A DNA stretch of 64,000 nt from Azospirillum brasilense (GCF_007827815.1 NZ_VITH01000007.1:310001-374000), one strand, 5' to 3'; numbered from the stretch's first letter, positions 41,613 to 50,913 are shown. Notes: generated by a model from the sequence alone, not told the origin. Translations and numbers: made by a program.

Positions 41613-42278
41613 TCAGCGGATCAGGTGGGTGACGATGTTGGCGCCCACCGCCGCCAGATGATCGGCGTTGTCGCGGTAGTCGAGGCTGCCGGAGAAACCG
41701 CCGGCGGCCCGCACCCGCTCGATCCAGGCGGGGGCGGCGCCCAGCGCGACCAGACGCTTCACCATCTGGTCGGTCGAGCGCAGCGTCATGCGGCCGTTCT
41801 CCGCCAGACGCGGGGCGTGCACCATGAACTCGGCCGTCGGGGCGGCGTAGCGCGGGTAGCCGGCCAGATAAAGGCCGACGCACATGCTCTCGCAGGACTG
41901 CCCGCCGGCCACGCGGGTGGCGACGGCACGCCCCGCCTGCCGTTCCGCCAGCATCAGGTCGATCATGCGGTAGCCAGCGGTCGTGAAGCCGCCGGGGCTG
42001 GACAGTTCGACCACCACAGGCTGGCCGGCCGGAACGCTGCGCAGCGCGTCGGAGAAGCGCTGCTCCACGGCCGGGGTGATGATGCCGTCCAGTCGCAGCG
42101 TCGTGGAGTCCATTTGATCGACGCGGACCAGCGTGGCGTCGGGGAAGTCGGAGGCGGCGGGCGCCGGCGCCGGGTTCGGACGGTTCACCGACAGGCTGTC
42201 GGCGGTCGCGGCCCCAGACGAGCCGACGGCCAGCAGCAGCCCCAGAACCATCATGCGTGCAGTCGCGCGAACCGGCAT
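41613..42278 (-). CDS. Exported ClpP/crotonase-fold protease-like protein
   Basis: This 221-residue protein has a signal peptide (about residues 1-26, MMVLGLLLAVGSSGAATA). The domain that follows resembles a ClpP-class protease: LRLDGIITPAVEQRF, VVVELSSPGG (about 90-99), a candidate nucleophile Ser in QSCESMCVGLYLAG and a His in FMVHAPRL, in the order expected for a Ser-His pair. Extra cysteines flank the Ser and may form a disulfide. ClpP is normally cytosolic, so an exported form is unusual; the partner is unknown. It is convergent with the aminotransferase gene and divergent from the esterase. Confidence 0.78.
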   Translation of the reverse strand: MPVRATARMMVLGLLLAVGSSGAATADSLSVNRPNPAPAPAASDFPDATLVRVDQMDSTTLRLDGIITPAVEQRFSDALRSVPAGQPVVVELSSPGGFTTAGYRMIDLMLAERQAGRAVATRVAGGQSCESMCVGLYLAGYPRYAAPTAEFMVHAPRLAENGRMTLRSTDQMVKRLVALGAAPAWIERVRAAGGFSGSLDYRDNADHLAAVGANIVTHLIR

Positions 42279-42412
42279 CGAAACCTCCTTGCTCTGGGAA
42301 GGAGGGTGCCGGGAAATGCTTGCGTGATGGTTAACGCCAAGCCTGCCCAAAGGTGCAACGTCCCTCGCCGCAGACTGTTTATGGAGGAAGGCGATCGTCT
42401 GGGCTGTGACTG

Positions 42413-43285
42413 GTGAAACAAATTTGCGCATTTTGCGCTGCGACCATGCTGATTCTGTGGGCCTTTCAGGGCTTATCGGCGGAATTGGTTAATAATATGG
42501 CGCCGCAACAATTATCGCGCGGCTGCGGAGCGCCGGCTCCGGCAACGGTGCCCGACCATGTGACCCTGGACGGGGCGGCGCGCGGCGTGATCGTGGCCGT
42601 GCCGGAGGGCTACCGTCCCGACCGTCCGTTCAGCCTCGTCGTCGCCTTCCACGGGCGGACCAACAGCAACGCCGAGGTGCGGCGCTACTTCGGCTTGGAA
42701 GGGCAGGAGGGGGAGCCGGCGATCGTCGTTTATCCGGCCAGCCTGAAGGACTCCCGTGGCTTGAACGTCTGGTCCGACCCCGGTGACCCGCCGGACCGGC
42801 TGCGCGATTTCCGACTGTTCGACGCCGTTCTGGAGAGCATGGCGGCGAGCTATTGCATCGACATGGGCCGGGTGTTCGTCGTCGGCCATTCGCTGGGCGG
42901 GTCCTTCGCCAACAGCCTCGCCTGCGCGCGGGGCGGGGTGATCCGCGGGCTGGCCAGCCTCGGCGGCGGGTCCGCGCGGCCCAAGAACTGTGGTGGGCCG
43001 GTCGCCGCCATGGTCCTGCACAACCCGCGCGACGAGCAGGTGCCGGTCTCCGAAGCCCTGCGCCTGCGTCGTGCGCTGCTGGCCCAGGACGGCCTGCCGA
43101 CGGGCAGCGAGCCGGACGAGCCGCACCGTTTCAACTGCAGGCGCTATGGTGCCGAAGGCGAGGAGAACCCGGTTCTGTGGTGTCCGCTGGCCGACGACCG
43201 CACGCGCAACGGGCGCTTCTACCCGCATCAATGGCCGCAAGGGGTGGGGGCGGCGATCATGGCCTTCTTCGCGCGGCTGGACTGA
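42413..43285 (+). CDS. Secreted PHB-depolymerase/feruloyl-esterase-like hydrolase
   Basis: This 290-residue protein starts with a signal peptide (MKQICAFCAATMLILWAFQG). It is an alpha/beta hydrolase with VVAFHGRTNSNAEVRRYFGLE, the nucleophile elbow VVGHSLGGSFANSLAC (Ser near residue 162), and several cysteines (GCGAPAPA, YCID, KNCGG, FNCRRYG, LWCPLAD) suggesting disulfides. The pattern resembles PHB depolymerase or LpqC-like feruloyl esterases. A GTG start is used. Early codons are AT-rich. It precedes the ABC importer by about 100 bp; a link is possible but unproven. Confidence 0.85.
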   Translation: MKQICAFCAATMLILWAFQGLSAELVNNMAPQQLSRGCGAPAPATVPDHVTLDGAARGVIVAVPEGYRPDRPFSLVVAFHGRTNSNAEVRRYFGLEGQEGEPAIVVYPASLKDSRGLNVWSDPGDPPDRLRDFRLFDAVLESMAASYCIDMGRVFVVGHSLGGSFANSLACARGGVIRGLASLGGGSARPKNCGGPVAAMVLHNPRDEQVPVSEALRLRRALLAQDGLPTGSEPDEPHRFNCRRYGAEGEENPVLWCPLADDRTRNGRFYPHQWPQGVGAAIMAFFARLD

Positions 43286-43387
43286 GTTGCGTCGTCCGCG
43301 GCGACAATTGTTGGCTGTGGCCATTGCCGAGGCCGCCTCATTCCGCCAAGATGCCGTGAAAACGACCATCAGGGACGGAACGCATTG

Positions 43388-44242
43388 ATGTCAGACAGCG
43401 CCGCCGTGGCGGCCGCCCTGCGGACGGAGGGGGCGGACAAGGCCGCGCTCCGCCTGGACGGCGTGACCTGCACCTTTCCATCGCCCGACGGACGCGGGCA
43501 GACCTACACGGCGGTCCAGGGCGTGACCCTGTCGGTCGCCGCGGGGGAGTTCGTGTCCATCGTCGGGCCGACCGGCAGCGGCAAATCCACCATCCTGAAC
43601 GTCGCGGCGGGGCTTCTCGCCCCCAGCGCCGGACGCGCCCTGACCTTCGGGGAGCCGGTCGACGGCATCAATCCGCACGCCGGCTACATGTTCCAGGCGG
43701 ACGCGCTGATGCCCTGGAAGTCGGCGCTGGAGAATGTCGCCGCCGGGCTGGAGTTCCGTGGCGTGCCGCGGCGCGAGGCGGAGGAGCGGGCGCGCCCCTG
43801 GCTGGCCCGCGTCGGGCTGGACCGCTTCGGCGACCGCTACCCGCACCAGCTCTCCGGCGGCATGCGCAAGCGGGTGGCGCTGGCCCAGACGCTGATCGTC
43901 GATCCCAAGATCGTGCTGATGGACGAGCCCTTCTCGGCGCTCGACATCCAGACGCGGCAGCTGATGGAGAACGAACTGCTGGACCTGTGGTCGGCGGACC
44001 GCAAGTCGGTCGTCTTCATCACCCACGACCTGGAGGAGGCCATCTCCATGTCCGACCGGGTTCTGGTGCTGTCCGCCGGCCCCGGCGCCCGGCTGATCGG
44101 CGAGTACCGGGTGGATCTTGAGCGCCCGCGCGACGTGGCGGAGATTCGCATGACGCCGCGCTTCCTCGACCTGCACCGGGAAATCTGGGGGCAGCTGCGC
44201 GAGGAAGTGCTGAAGGGCTACGCCCAAACCAAACTGAAATGA
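43388..44242 (+). CDS. ABC transporter ATP-binding protein (nitrate/sulfonate/NMT1 type)
   Basis: This 284-residue ATPase has Walker A VGPTGSGKST, Q-loop YMFQADALMPW, signature LSGGMRKRVALAQTL, Walker B IVLMDEPFSALD and the H-loop in VVFITHDLEEA. The MFQxxxLMPW and LSGGMRKR forms are usual for SsuB/TauB/NrtD relatives. It is first in an ATPase-permease-binding-protein operon; 24 bp separate it from the permease. An ATG follows a TTG in frame; the ATG was chosen. Confidence 0.95.
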   Translation: MSDSAAVAAALRTEGADKAALRLDGVTCTFPSPDGRGQTYTAVQGVTLSVAAGEFVSIVGPTGSGKSTILNVAAGLLAPSAGRALTFGEPVDGINPHAGYMFQADALMPWKSALENVAAGLEFRGVPRREAEERARPWLARVGLDRFGDRYPHQLSGGMRKRVALAQTLIVDPKIVLMDEPFSALDIQTRQLMENELLDLWSADRKSVVFITHDLEEAISMSDRVLVLSAGPGARLIGEYRVDLERPRDVAEIRMTPRFLDLHREIWGQLREEVLKGYAQTKLK

Positions 44243-44266
44243 CGTCCAAGCCGACGTGAGGACCCC

Positions 44267-45076
44267 ATGGCCGTGGCCCGTGTGAAACGCCTGCCGAGCC
44301 GCCCGGTGATCCTGCTGCTGCAGGTCGCCGTGCTGATCGGATTCTTCCTGATCTGGCACGTCCTGACCGCGACGAAGATCCTGAGCCCCTTCTTCTTCGG
44401 CACGCCGCTGGCGGTGCTGGAGCGCACCTGGAGCGATTTCGCGTCCGGGGTGATCTGGTACCACCTGGGCATCACGCTTCTGGAGACCGCTCTGGCCTTC
44501 GTCATCGGGACGGTGGCGGGCATCGCCTTCGGATTCTGGTTCGCCCGTGCGCCCTTGGTCTCCATCGTCTTCGACCCCTACATCAAGGCGGTCAACGCGC
44601 TGCCCCGCGTGGTGCTGGCGCCGATCTTCGCGCTGTGGCTGGGCCTCGGCATCTGGTCGAAGGTGGCGCTGGGGGTGACGCTGGTCTTCTTCATCGTCTT
44701 CTTCAACGTCTACCAGGGCGTGAAGGAGGTCAGCCCGGTCGTGCTGGCCAACGCGAAGATGCTGGGGGCGAGCAACCGGCACCTGTTCCGGCACGTCTAT
44801 CTGCCGTCCGCCCTGTCCTGGGTCTTTTCCAGCCTGCACACCGCGGTCGGCTTCGCCATGGTCGGCGCGGTGGTGGGCGAGTATCTCGGCTCCGCCGCCG
44901 GCCTCGGCTACCGCATCCATCAGGCGGAGGGGGTGTTCGACACGGTCGGCGTCTTCTCCGGCATGCTGGTGCTGACGATCTTCGTCGTGGTGATCGACGC
45001 CGTGGTGACCATCATCGAGAAACGCCTTCTGCACTGGCGCCCGCAGGAGGCGCAGACGACCAACGCGCAGGGATGA
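44267..45076 (+). CDS. ABC transporter permease (SsuC/TauC-like)
   Basis: This 269-residue inner-membrane protein has about six helices and the BPD_transp_1 EAA loop, here ANAKMLGASNRHLFRHVYLPSA (read in parts). ALPRVVLAPIFALWLGLGIWSK is also typical of the sulfonate/nitrate/taurine importer permeases. It sits between the ATPase and solute-binding genes, 35 bp before the latter. The substrate is set by the binding protein and is unknown. Confidence 0.94.
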   Translation: MAVARVKRLPSRPVILLLQVAVLIGFFLIWHVLTATKILSPFFFGTPLAVLERTWSDFASGVIWYHLGITLLETALAFVIGTVAGIAFGFWFARAPLVSIVFDPYIKAVNALPRVVLAPIFALWLGLGIWSKVALGVTLVFFIVFFNVYQGVKEVSPVVLANAKMLGASNRHLFRHVYLPSALSWVFSSLHTAVGFAMVGAVVGEYLGSAAGLGYRIHQAEGVFDTVGVFSGMLVLTIFVVVIDAVVTIIEKRLLHWRPQEAQTTNAQG

Positions 45077-45111
45077 CTGCGCCATATAGAAAGAAACTTG
45101 GGAGGGAAGCC

Positions 45112-46131
45112 ATGCGTATGAAAAGCGTGATCGCCGCCGCGGCGGTGGTCCTGGCCTTCGGCATCGGCGGGGCGAACGCCCAGCAGGTCGAGAAGAAGGA
45201 CCTGAAGCTGGCGGTCGGCGGCAAGCCGCTGCTCTATTACCTGCCGCTGACGGTGGCCGAGCGGCTCGGCTACTTCAAGGAGGCCGGGCTGAACGTCGAG
45301 ATCAACGACTTCGGCGGCGGCGCCAAGAGCCTCCAGGCGCTGGTCGGCGGCTCGGCGGACATCGTGACGGGCGCCTTCGACCACACGGTGCAAATGCAGG
45401 CCAAGGGCCAGCCGATCACCGCCGTCGCCCTGCTGGGCCGTTATCCGGGCATCGTTCTGGCCGCGGTCAACAAGGCCGGCACGATCAAGTCGATCAAGGA
45501 GCTGAAGGGCAAGAAGATCGGCGTGACCGCCCCCGGCTCCTCGACCAACTTCATGGTCAACTACCTGCTGACCCAGCACGGCATGACGCCGGAGGATGTG
45601 TCCTTCATCGGCGTCGGCGGCGGCCCCAGCGCGGTGGCCGCGGTGAAACGCGGCGAGATCGACGCCATCGCCAACCTCGACCCGGTGATCAGCCAGCTCG
45701 AAGCTGACGGCGACGTCACCACCATCGCCGACACCCGGACGGAGAAGGGCACGCTGGACACCTACGGCGGGCCGTACCCGGCGGCGGTGCTCTACACCAC
45801 GCCGGCCTTCATCAAGGAGAACCCGAAGACCACCCAGGCGCTGGTCGACGTCTTCGTGCGGACGCTGAAGTGGCTGGATCAGGCGAAGACCGAGGACGTC
45901 CTGAAGGTTCTGCCGCCGGAATACTTCCTCGGCAACCAGACGCTCTACGCCCAAGCCTTCGAGCATTCGAAGCCGACCTACTCGCCCGACGGCCGCTTCT
46001 CCCAGGAGGGGGCGGAGGCCGCCTACAAGGTGCTGAAGGCCTTCGACAAGGCGGTGGTGGCAACGGACATCGACCTGTCCAAGACCTACACGAACGCCTA
46101 CGTCGAGGACTCACTGAAGCGCATCAAGTGA
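45112..46131 (+). CDS. ABC transporter substrate-binding protein, NMT1/SsuA-like
   Basis: This 339-residue periplasmic protein has a signal peptide ending GGANAQ. It is a type II binding fold with LLYYLPLTVAERLGYFKEAGLNVE, DFGGGAKSLQALVGGSADI and LKGKKIGVTAPGSSTNFMVN. It belongs to the NMT1/THI5-like and sulfonate/nitrate-binding group. Ligand identity is open: a sulfonate, a pyrimidine precursor or another small organic anion. The MRMKSVIAA start follows GGGAGG. Confidence 0.93.
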   Translation: MRMKSVIAAAAVVLAFGIGGANAQQVEKKDLKLAVGGKPLLYYLPLTVAERLGYFKEAGLNVEINDFGGGAKSLQALVGGSADIVTGAFDHTVQMQAKGQPITAVALLGRYPGIVLAAVNKAGTIKSIKELKGKKIGVTAPGSSTNFMVNYLLTQHGMTPEDVSFIGVGGGPSAVAAVKRGEIDAIANLDPVISQLEADGDVTTIADTRTEKGTLDTYGGPYPAAVLYTTPAFIKENPKTTQALVDVFVRTLKWLDQAKTEDVLKVLPPEYFLGNQTLYAQAFEHSKPTYSPDGRFSQEGAEAAYKVLKAFDKAVVATDIDLSKTYTNAYVEDSLKRIK

Positions 46132-46159
46132 TTGGCGAACAGCCAAGCCGCTCGACAAT

Positions 46160-46194
46160 CCGGGGGTGCGACATTCCGTCACCGGCACCCCCGG
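46160..46194 (+). terminator. Hairpin after the ABC importer operon
   Basis: A perfect 10-bp stem CCGGGGGTGC/GCACCCCCGG with a 15-nt loop but no T-tract lies 29 bp after the binding-protein stop. It is a likely terminator or 3'-end stabiliser. Confidence 0.55.
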
Positions 46195-46252
46195 TCCCCG
46201 CGCCGCTAGACTGGACTTAATTCGTCCTGTTTCGATGCGGAGCACCAACCCC

Positions 46253-46684
46253 ATGACGGAAGTGATCTTTTACGGTCTGTCCGGCTGCACGGCGAACGCC
46301 AAGCAGAAGCTTCAACTCCAGGCCGCCGGCCACACGCTGGTGGAGCGCGATCTGGCCGCCGAGCCCCTCACCGCCGAAACCCTGCGCCCCTTCTTCGAGG
46401 ACCGTCCGGTCGAGGACTGGTTCAACCGCCGCGCCGCCGCCGTGAAGACCGGCGCCATGAAGCCCGACGAGCTCGACGAGGAGTCGGCGCTGGCCGCCCT
46501 GCTGGCCGACCGCGACCTGATCCGCCGCCCGCTTCTCCAGGTCGGGGCGGAGCGCAAGGCCGGATTCGACCCCAACACGCTGCACGCCTGGATCGGCCTG
46601 ACCGCGTCCGGCGAAAGCTGCGACGACAAGCATTCGCGCGGCGTCTGCGACCACGGACACCACCATTTCCCGAAGCAGGGCTGA
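46253..46684 (+). CDS. NifO/ArsC-like nitrogenase-associated thioredoxin-fold protein
   Basis: This 143-residue protein matches the nitrogenase-associated branch of the ArsC/Spx family. IIFYG-like start VIFYGLSGCTANAKQKLQLQ aligns with the ArsC active-site loop, followed by GHTLVERDLAAEPLTAETL, RPFFEDRPVEDWFNRRA and LIRRPLLQVG. In Azotobacter the related NifO affects molybdenum/nitrogenase versus nitrate metabolism; that role is borrowed, not shown here. The C-terminus is unusual: CDDKHSRGVCDHGHHHF, a Cys/His-rich tail that could bind metal. Start choice: ATG 46253, with an upstream in-frame ATG at 46235 as an alternative. Confidence 0.85.
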   Translation: MTEVIFYGLSGCTANAKQKLQLQAAGHTLVERDLAAEPLTAETLRPFFEDRPVEDWFNRRAAAVKTGAMKPDELDEESALAALLADRDLIRRPLLQVGAERKAGFDPNTLHAWIGLTASGESCDDKHSRGVCDHGHHHFPKQG

Positions 46685-46717
46685 GCGCGGAATCAACTGG
46701 CGGGGGGACCGGGGGGA

Positions 46718-48823
46718 ATGGTTGAATGCCGGGCTATGGACCGGCCCGACCAAGAGCTTGCGGAACTCCTCGACACCCTGGGCGCGCGGCTCTCCGCCGT
46801 GCCGCCCGGTTCGCTGACGCATCTGCGGGAGCCGTTGCGGGCGCTGCGCGACCGGCTCGACGCCGTCGTGGAGAGCCCGGCGAGCCATCATCCGGGCGAG
46901 GGCGAGGCCCATTTCCGTGCGCTGCTGTCCGACGCCATCGGTTGCGTGTCCGAAGGCTTCGTGCTGTTCGGCGCCGACGGGCGGCTGGTGCTGTGCAACG
47001 ACCGCTACCGCGCCGCCTACCCGCTGCTGTCCGACCATCTGGTTCCCGGCGTCCGCTTCGCCGACCTGCTGCGGGTCGCGGTGGAGCGGGGGGCGGCCGG
47101 CGACGATCTCGGCGACCCGTCCGACTGGATCGCCGAGCGGCTGAACCGCCACACCCGCAGCGGGCCGCCGAGCGACCACCAGCTCGGTGACGGGCGCTGG
47201 TACCGCATCAGCGAGCACGCCACGCGATTCGGCGGCGTGGTCAAGATCCTCACCGACATCACCGCGCTGAAGCGCCACGAGGAGGCGCTGGCCGACAGCG
47301 AGGCGCGCTACCGCCGGCTGGTCGAAATGGCGCCCTACGGCATCCTGATCTGGGACGGGCTGCGGCTGCGCTTCACCAACCGCTCCGCCGCGCTGATCCT
47401 GGGCAGCGGCGATCCCGACGCCATGCTGCGCATCCCGCTGGTCGAGGCGACGGAGTTCGACGGGGTGCAGCGCCTGTTCGACTGGCTGCCCCCGCCCGGC
47501 AGCGGTCTGGAAGCCCCGCCGCCGGTCGAGGCCCGCTTCGTCACCGCGCAGGGGGCCTTGCGCGAGCTGGAGGTCGGCATCCACCCCTTCGCGGTCGAGG
47601 GAGAGGCGGCGTGGTTCCTCGTCCTCATCGACATCACCGGGCGCAAGCAGGCGGAACGCGCCATCCAGCAGGCGCAGAAGATGCAGGCCATCGGCCAGCT
47701 GGCCGGAGGCATCGCCCACGAGTTCAACAACATGCTGACGGCCATTGGCGGATTCGCCCAGATGGCCCGCCGCGCCCCGCAGGACCGCCCGCGGGTCGAG
47801 CAGTGCCTGACCGAGATCGTCAAGGCGACCGACCGGGCCTCCGGCTTGACCGCCCAGCTTCTCAGCTTCGGGCGGCCCGGCCAGACCGACGCTGCGCGTC
47901 CCGTGCGCGTCGGTGCGGTGATCGACGACTTGCGCCGCTTCCTCGGCCCGACACTCGGCGAGCGCCACCCGTTGCGGGTCGGCGGCGCGGGCGGTGGGAC
48001 GCTGGTGACCATCGATCCGGCTCTGCTGCACCAATCGCTGCTCAACCTCGTGCTCAACGCCCGCGACGCCATGCCGGAGGGTGGGCCGATCACCATCGTG
48101 GTGGAGCGGACGGACGATCTCGGAGTCACCATCACCGTTGCCGACACCGGTTGTGGCATCGACCCGGCGGTGATCGACCGCATCTTCGAACCCTTCTTCA
48201 CCACCAAGGAACCGGGGGCCGGGACCGGGCTGGGGCTGGCGCTCGTCTATTCCACGGTCGCGCGGGCCGGCGGCGACGTCGAGGTGGACACGGAGCTGGG
48301 GCGCGGCACCGTCTTCACGCTCCGCTTGCCGACGGAGGACGTCGCAGAACCGCAGGACGCGGACGCCCCTGGCCTGGACGACGCGTTCCTCCTCGACGCG
48401 GCGGACGACGAGATGGAGGGGCTGTCGATGGCCGCCACCGTCCTGCTCGTCGAGGACGAGACGCAGGTGCGCGACTTCATCCGCTTGACGCTGGAGGACA
48501 TGGGCATGCGGGTGGTCTGCGCCGCCGACGGCACCGAGGCTCTCCGCGCCTACGCCGACCATGGCGGGGCCTTCGACCTGCTGGTGACCGACCTCGTGAT
48601 GCCGCAGCTCGGCGGGGCGTCTGTGGCGCGCGCGCTGCGCCGGGAGAATCCGGACCTGCCCACCGTCCTGATGTCCGGCTACCCGCCGGAGACGGAAAGC
48701 CTGGACGACCTGCTGGCTGATCCGCTGGCGGACCCTCTGATCGACCGGTGCCGCACCGTCTTCCTGCGCAAGCCGATCAACCCGGACGAGCTGGCCGACA
48801 CGATCCACGCGCTGCTGATCTGA
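46718..48823 (+). CDS. Cytoplasmic PAS-PAS hybrid histidine kinase (module 1)
   Basis: This 701-residue kinase has no membrane helix. It has PAS_7-like PAS1 (about 65-185, FVLFGADGRLVLCNDRYRAAYP), PAS2 (about 195-310), HisKA with His334 in [11 protein letters not shown], an HATPase_c domain ([29 protein letters not shown]) and a C-terminal receiver whose phosphoacceptor is Asp625 in LLVTDLVMP. The stop is 13 bp before the module-1 receiver protein. It is paralogous to the kinase at 50914, and the two share long identical nucleotide stretches. An ATG at 46736 is an alternative start. Confidence 0.93.
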   Translation: MVECRAMDRPDQELAELLDTLGARLSAVPPGSLTHLREPLRALRDRLDAVVESPASHHPGEGEAHFRALLSDAIGCVSEGFVLFGADGRLVLCNDRYRAAYPLLSDHLVPGVRFADLLRVAVERGAAGDDLGDPSDWIAERLNRHTRSGPPSDHQLGDGRWYRISEHATRFGGVVKILTDITALKRHEEALADSEARYRRLVEMAPYGILIWDGLRLRFTNRSAALILGSGDPDAMLRIPLVEATEFDGVQRLFDWLPPPGSGLEAPPPVEARFVTAQGALRELEVGIHPFAVEGEAAWFLVLIDITGRKQAERAIQQAQKMQAIGQLAGGIAHEFNNMLTAIGGFAQMARRAPQDRPRVEQCLTEIVKATDRASGLTAQLLSFGRPGQTDAARPVRVGAVIDDLRRFLGPTLGERHPLRVGGAGGGTLVTIDPALLHQSLLNLVLNARDAMPEGGPITIVVERTDDLGVTITVADTGCGIDPAVIDRIFEPFFTTKEPGAGTGLGLALVYSTVARAGGDVEVDTELGRGTVFTLRLPTEDVAEPQDADAPGLDDAFLLDAADDEMEGLSMAATVLLVEDETQVRDFIRLTLEDMGMRVVCAADGTEALRAYADHGGAFDLLVTDLVMPQLGGASVARALRRENPDLPTVLMSGYPPETESLDDLLADPLADPLIDRCRTVFLRKPINPDELADTIHALLI

Positions 48824-48836
48824 TGGCGGGGCATCG

Positions 48837-50789
48837 ATGAGCGCCGTTCCGCCGTCCTCCACCCTCTCGACCGACGGCATTCCCATCGGCGTCTACGACG
48901 TCGACGCGCTTCTCGGCGAACTGAGCGGCGACGCGCCGACGGAGTCGCCGGAGGCCGCCGTCTGCGTCCGCGTCGAGGAGATCTTCGCCCCCGCCGCGCG
49001 ATTCCTGATCGCGGAGGAGCTGGCGGAGTTCCTGGAGGCGCGCGGCATCACGCCCACCGAGTTCCTGCACAAGGTCGAGCCGCAGCGTTCCTTCCTCGAC
49101 TGGCCGCGGCGCGCCCAGGTGCTGGAGCGGGTGGCCCAGCGGCAGGCGCGCCCCGGCCGCCGCTCCCCCGCCATGCGGCTGGAGGAGCTGAAGCGGCTGG
49201 AGCAGGAGGTTCTGGCCGTCACCGCCCGGCGCGCCCACAGCGGCACCGCCCTGTCCATCGACGCCAAGCAGTTCGCCGCCACCGTGGCCCAGACCATGGC
49301 GCGGACGCCGGGCTTCGCCGGTCGCCACACCATCGACTGCTGGCTGTCCGCCTGGCTGGGGGAGGGGCGCAACCACGAGCTTCGGCTGGTGCGCATCCTC
49401 TCGCTCGACGGGGACGGGCTGTCCGGCGAGGGCATCGCCATCCTCGACCAGATCGTCGGGGAGATGCTGGCCAACGGGCTGGTGGTCGAGGCGCTGTTCG
49501 GCTGGGCGGACGGGCTGCGCGGCGTGCTCGACGCCATGGCGATGGTCTGGCGGGGCGAGGCGCCGTCCCACCCCGACGCCCCGGCGGTTCTGCACCGCCT
49601 GTCCGCCTTCGTCGCCCGCCATCAGGCGCGCGCCGCCCGGCTGGGGCTCGAGGCCGGGGTTCACCACGCCCTGCTCGGCGACGCGCCGCTGTCCGGCACC
49701 AAGGCGGAGCCAAACAGCGTCGCGGCGGTGCTGGACGAGCTGTCGGCGATCAGCCTGCTGTCCTCCCGCTTGGCGGTGATGGGCGGGGTAATCGGCGGCG
49801 AGCGCACGACCCGGCTGATCGACCGGCGGGTGGCGCTGCTGCTGTCCGGCGCGCGGCTTGAGGCGGTGCTGCACGCCAAGAGCCACTACGCCCGCATCGT
49901 CGACCTGCTGGCCTTCGAGGGGGCGGTTTCGGGGGAGCGCAGCCGGCGCATGATCGTCGCCCATCTGCGCCGCCACCTCGAGGCCCGCGACTTCACCCAG
50001 CGCCTGTTCGAGACCGCCCGCACGCCGCGCGCCCGCATCAAGGCGCTGGCCGACCTGCAACGGCGCGTGGCGCGTTCCACCCTGCCGGACGGACTGCGCG
50101 AGCGCTACGTCCGCATGCTCGACGAGATCCAGAACACCTTCCTGCGCACCAACAAGGTCTTCGCCCGCATCGCCAAGGACCGCCCGCCCAACGTCGACGA
50201 GGTCATGGAGTTCGCCAGCCTGCTCGCCGAGGGCGCCTTCACCGAGGGGAAATGCGTGGCGGCGGCGCGCGAGCTGGTCGGGCACCATGTCCGCTCCACC
50301 GCCTTCCTGCGCGGCTACCTCGCCCGCTGCAAGGACGCGACGGAACAGCGGGCCGAGCGCTTCGCCCAGTTCTTCGCCACGCTGGCCGATGCCGGCCTGC
50401 CGATGCGCGCCATGAACACGCTGCGGGTCCTGCTGGCCGACGACGAGCCGGCGGCGCGCGCCTATGTCGAGATGATCCTGCGCGACCTCGGCATCACCGA
50501 GCTGACCATCGCCCAGGACGGGCGCGAGGCGCTGACCCGCTTCGAGGAGCGGCAGGGCGCCTTCGACCTCATCGTCTGCGACTGGAAGATGCCGCGCCTT
50601 TCCGGGCTGGAGTTCCTGAAGCTGGTCCGCGCCGTGCGTCCGGACATGCCCTTCCTGATGGTCACCGCGCTCGCCACCATCATCGCCGTGGAGGAGGCCA
50701 TGGCCCACGACGTCACCGCCTACATCGCCAAGCCTTTCTCTCCCGAACAGCTCGAGGAGAAGATCCTGGTTCTGGTGAACCGGCGCTGA
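48837..50789 (+). CDS. Large helical-domain protein with C-terminal CheY-like receiver (module 1)
   Basis: In this 650-residue protein, residues 1-525 match no domain I know. They are rich in Ala, Leu, Arg and Glu, predicted helical, with no signal or membrane segment. Residues 529-650 are a receiver (VLLADDEP, Asp582 in LIVCDWKMP, Lys632 in YIAKPF). Motifs shared with the paralogue at 53574 include GGERTTRLIDRR, ARDFTQRLFE and MLDEIQNTFLRTNK near residue 427. It probably takes phosphate from the upstream kinase 13 bp away. Output unknown. Confidence 0.9.
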   Translation: MSAVPPSSTLSTDGIPIGVYDVDALLGELSGDAPTESPEAAVCVRVEEIFAPAARFLIAEELAEFLEARGITPTEFLHKVEPQRSFLDWPRRAQVLERVAQRQARPGRRSPAMRLEELKRLEQEVLAVTARRAHSGTALSIDAKQFAATVAQTMARTPGFAGRHTIDCWLSAWLGEGRNHELRLVRILSLDGDGLSGEGIAILDQIVGEMLANGLVVEALFGWADGLRGVLDAMAMVWRGEAPSHPDAPAVLHRLSAFVARHQARAARLGLEAGVHHALLGDAPLSGTKAEPNSVAAVLDELSAISLLSSRLAVMGGVIGGERTTRLIDRRVALLLSGARLEAVLHAKSHYARIVDLLAFEGAVSGERSRRMIVAHLRRHLEARDFTQRLFETARTPRARIKALADLQRRVARSTLPDGLRERYVRMLDEIQNTFLRTNKVFARIAKDRPPNVDEVMEFASLLAEGAFTEGKCVAAARELVGHHVRSTAFLRGYLARCKDATEQRAERFAQFFATLADAGLPMRAMNTLRVLLADDEPAARAYVEMILRDLGITELTIAQDGREALTRFEERQGAFDLIVCDWKMPRLSGLEFLKLVRAVRPDMPFLMVTALATIIAVEEAMAHDVTAYIAKPFSPEQLEEKILVLVNRR

Positions 50790-50913
50790 GCGGTGGAAAT
50801 CGTATGCTCACGGTAGAATCCGTTCGTACGAAGGCGAACAGCGAAACCGGCTGTTAACGGCTCCCCACCTATTACGGGTCTATGCGCGTCGCGCCTTGCG
50901 CGATGGTACACCC

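Noticed and set aside
46217..48886. Long open frame on the - strand opposite the NifO-like and kinase genes
   Set aside because: Same shadow effect of high third-position GC; the sense genes have clear domains.
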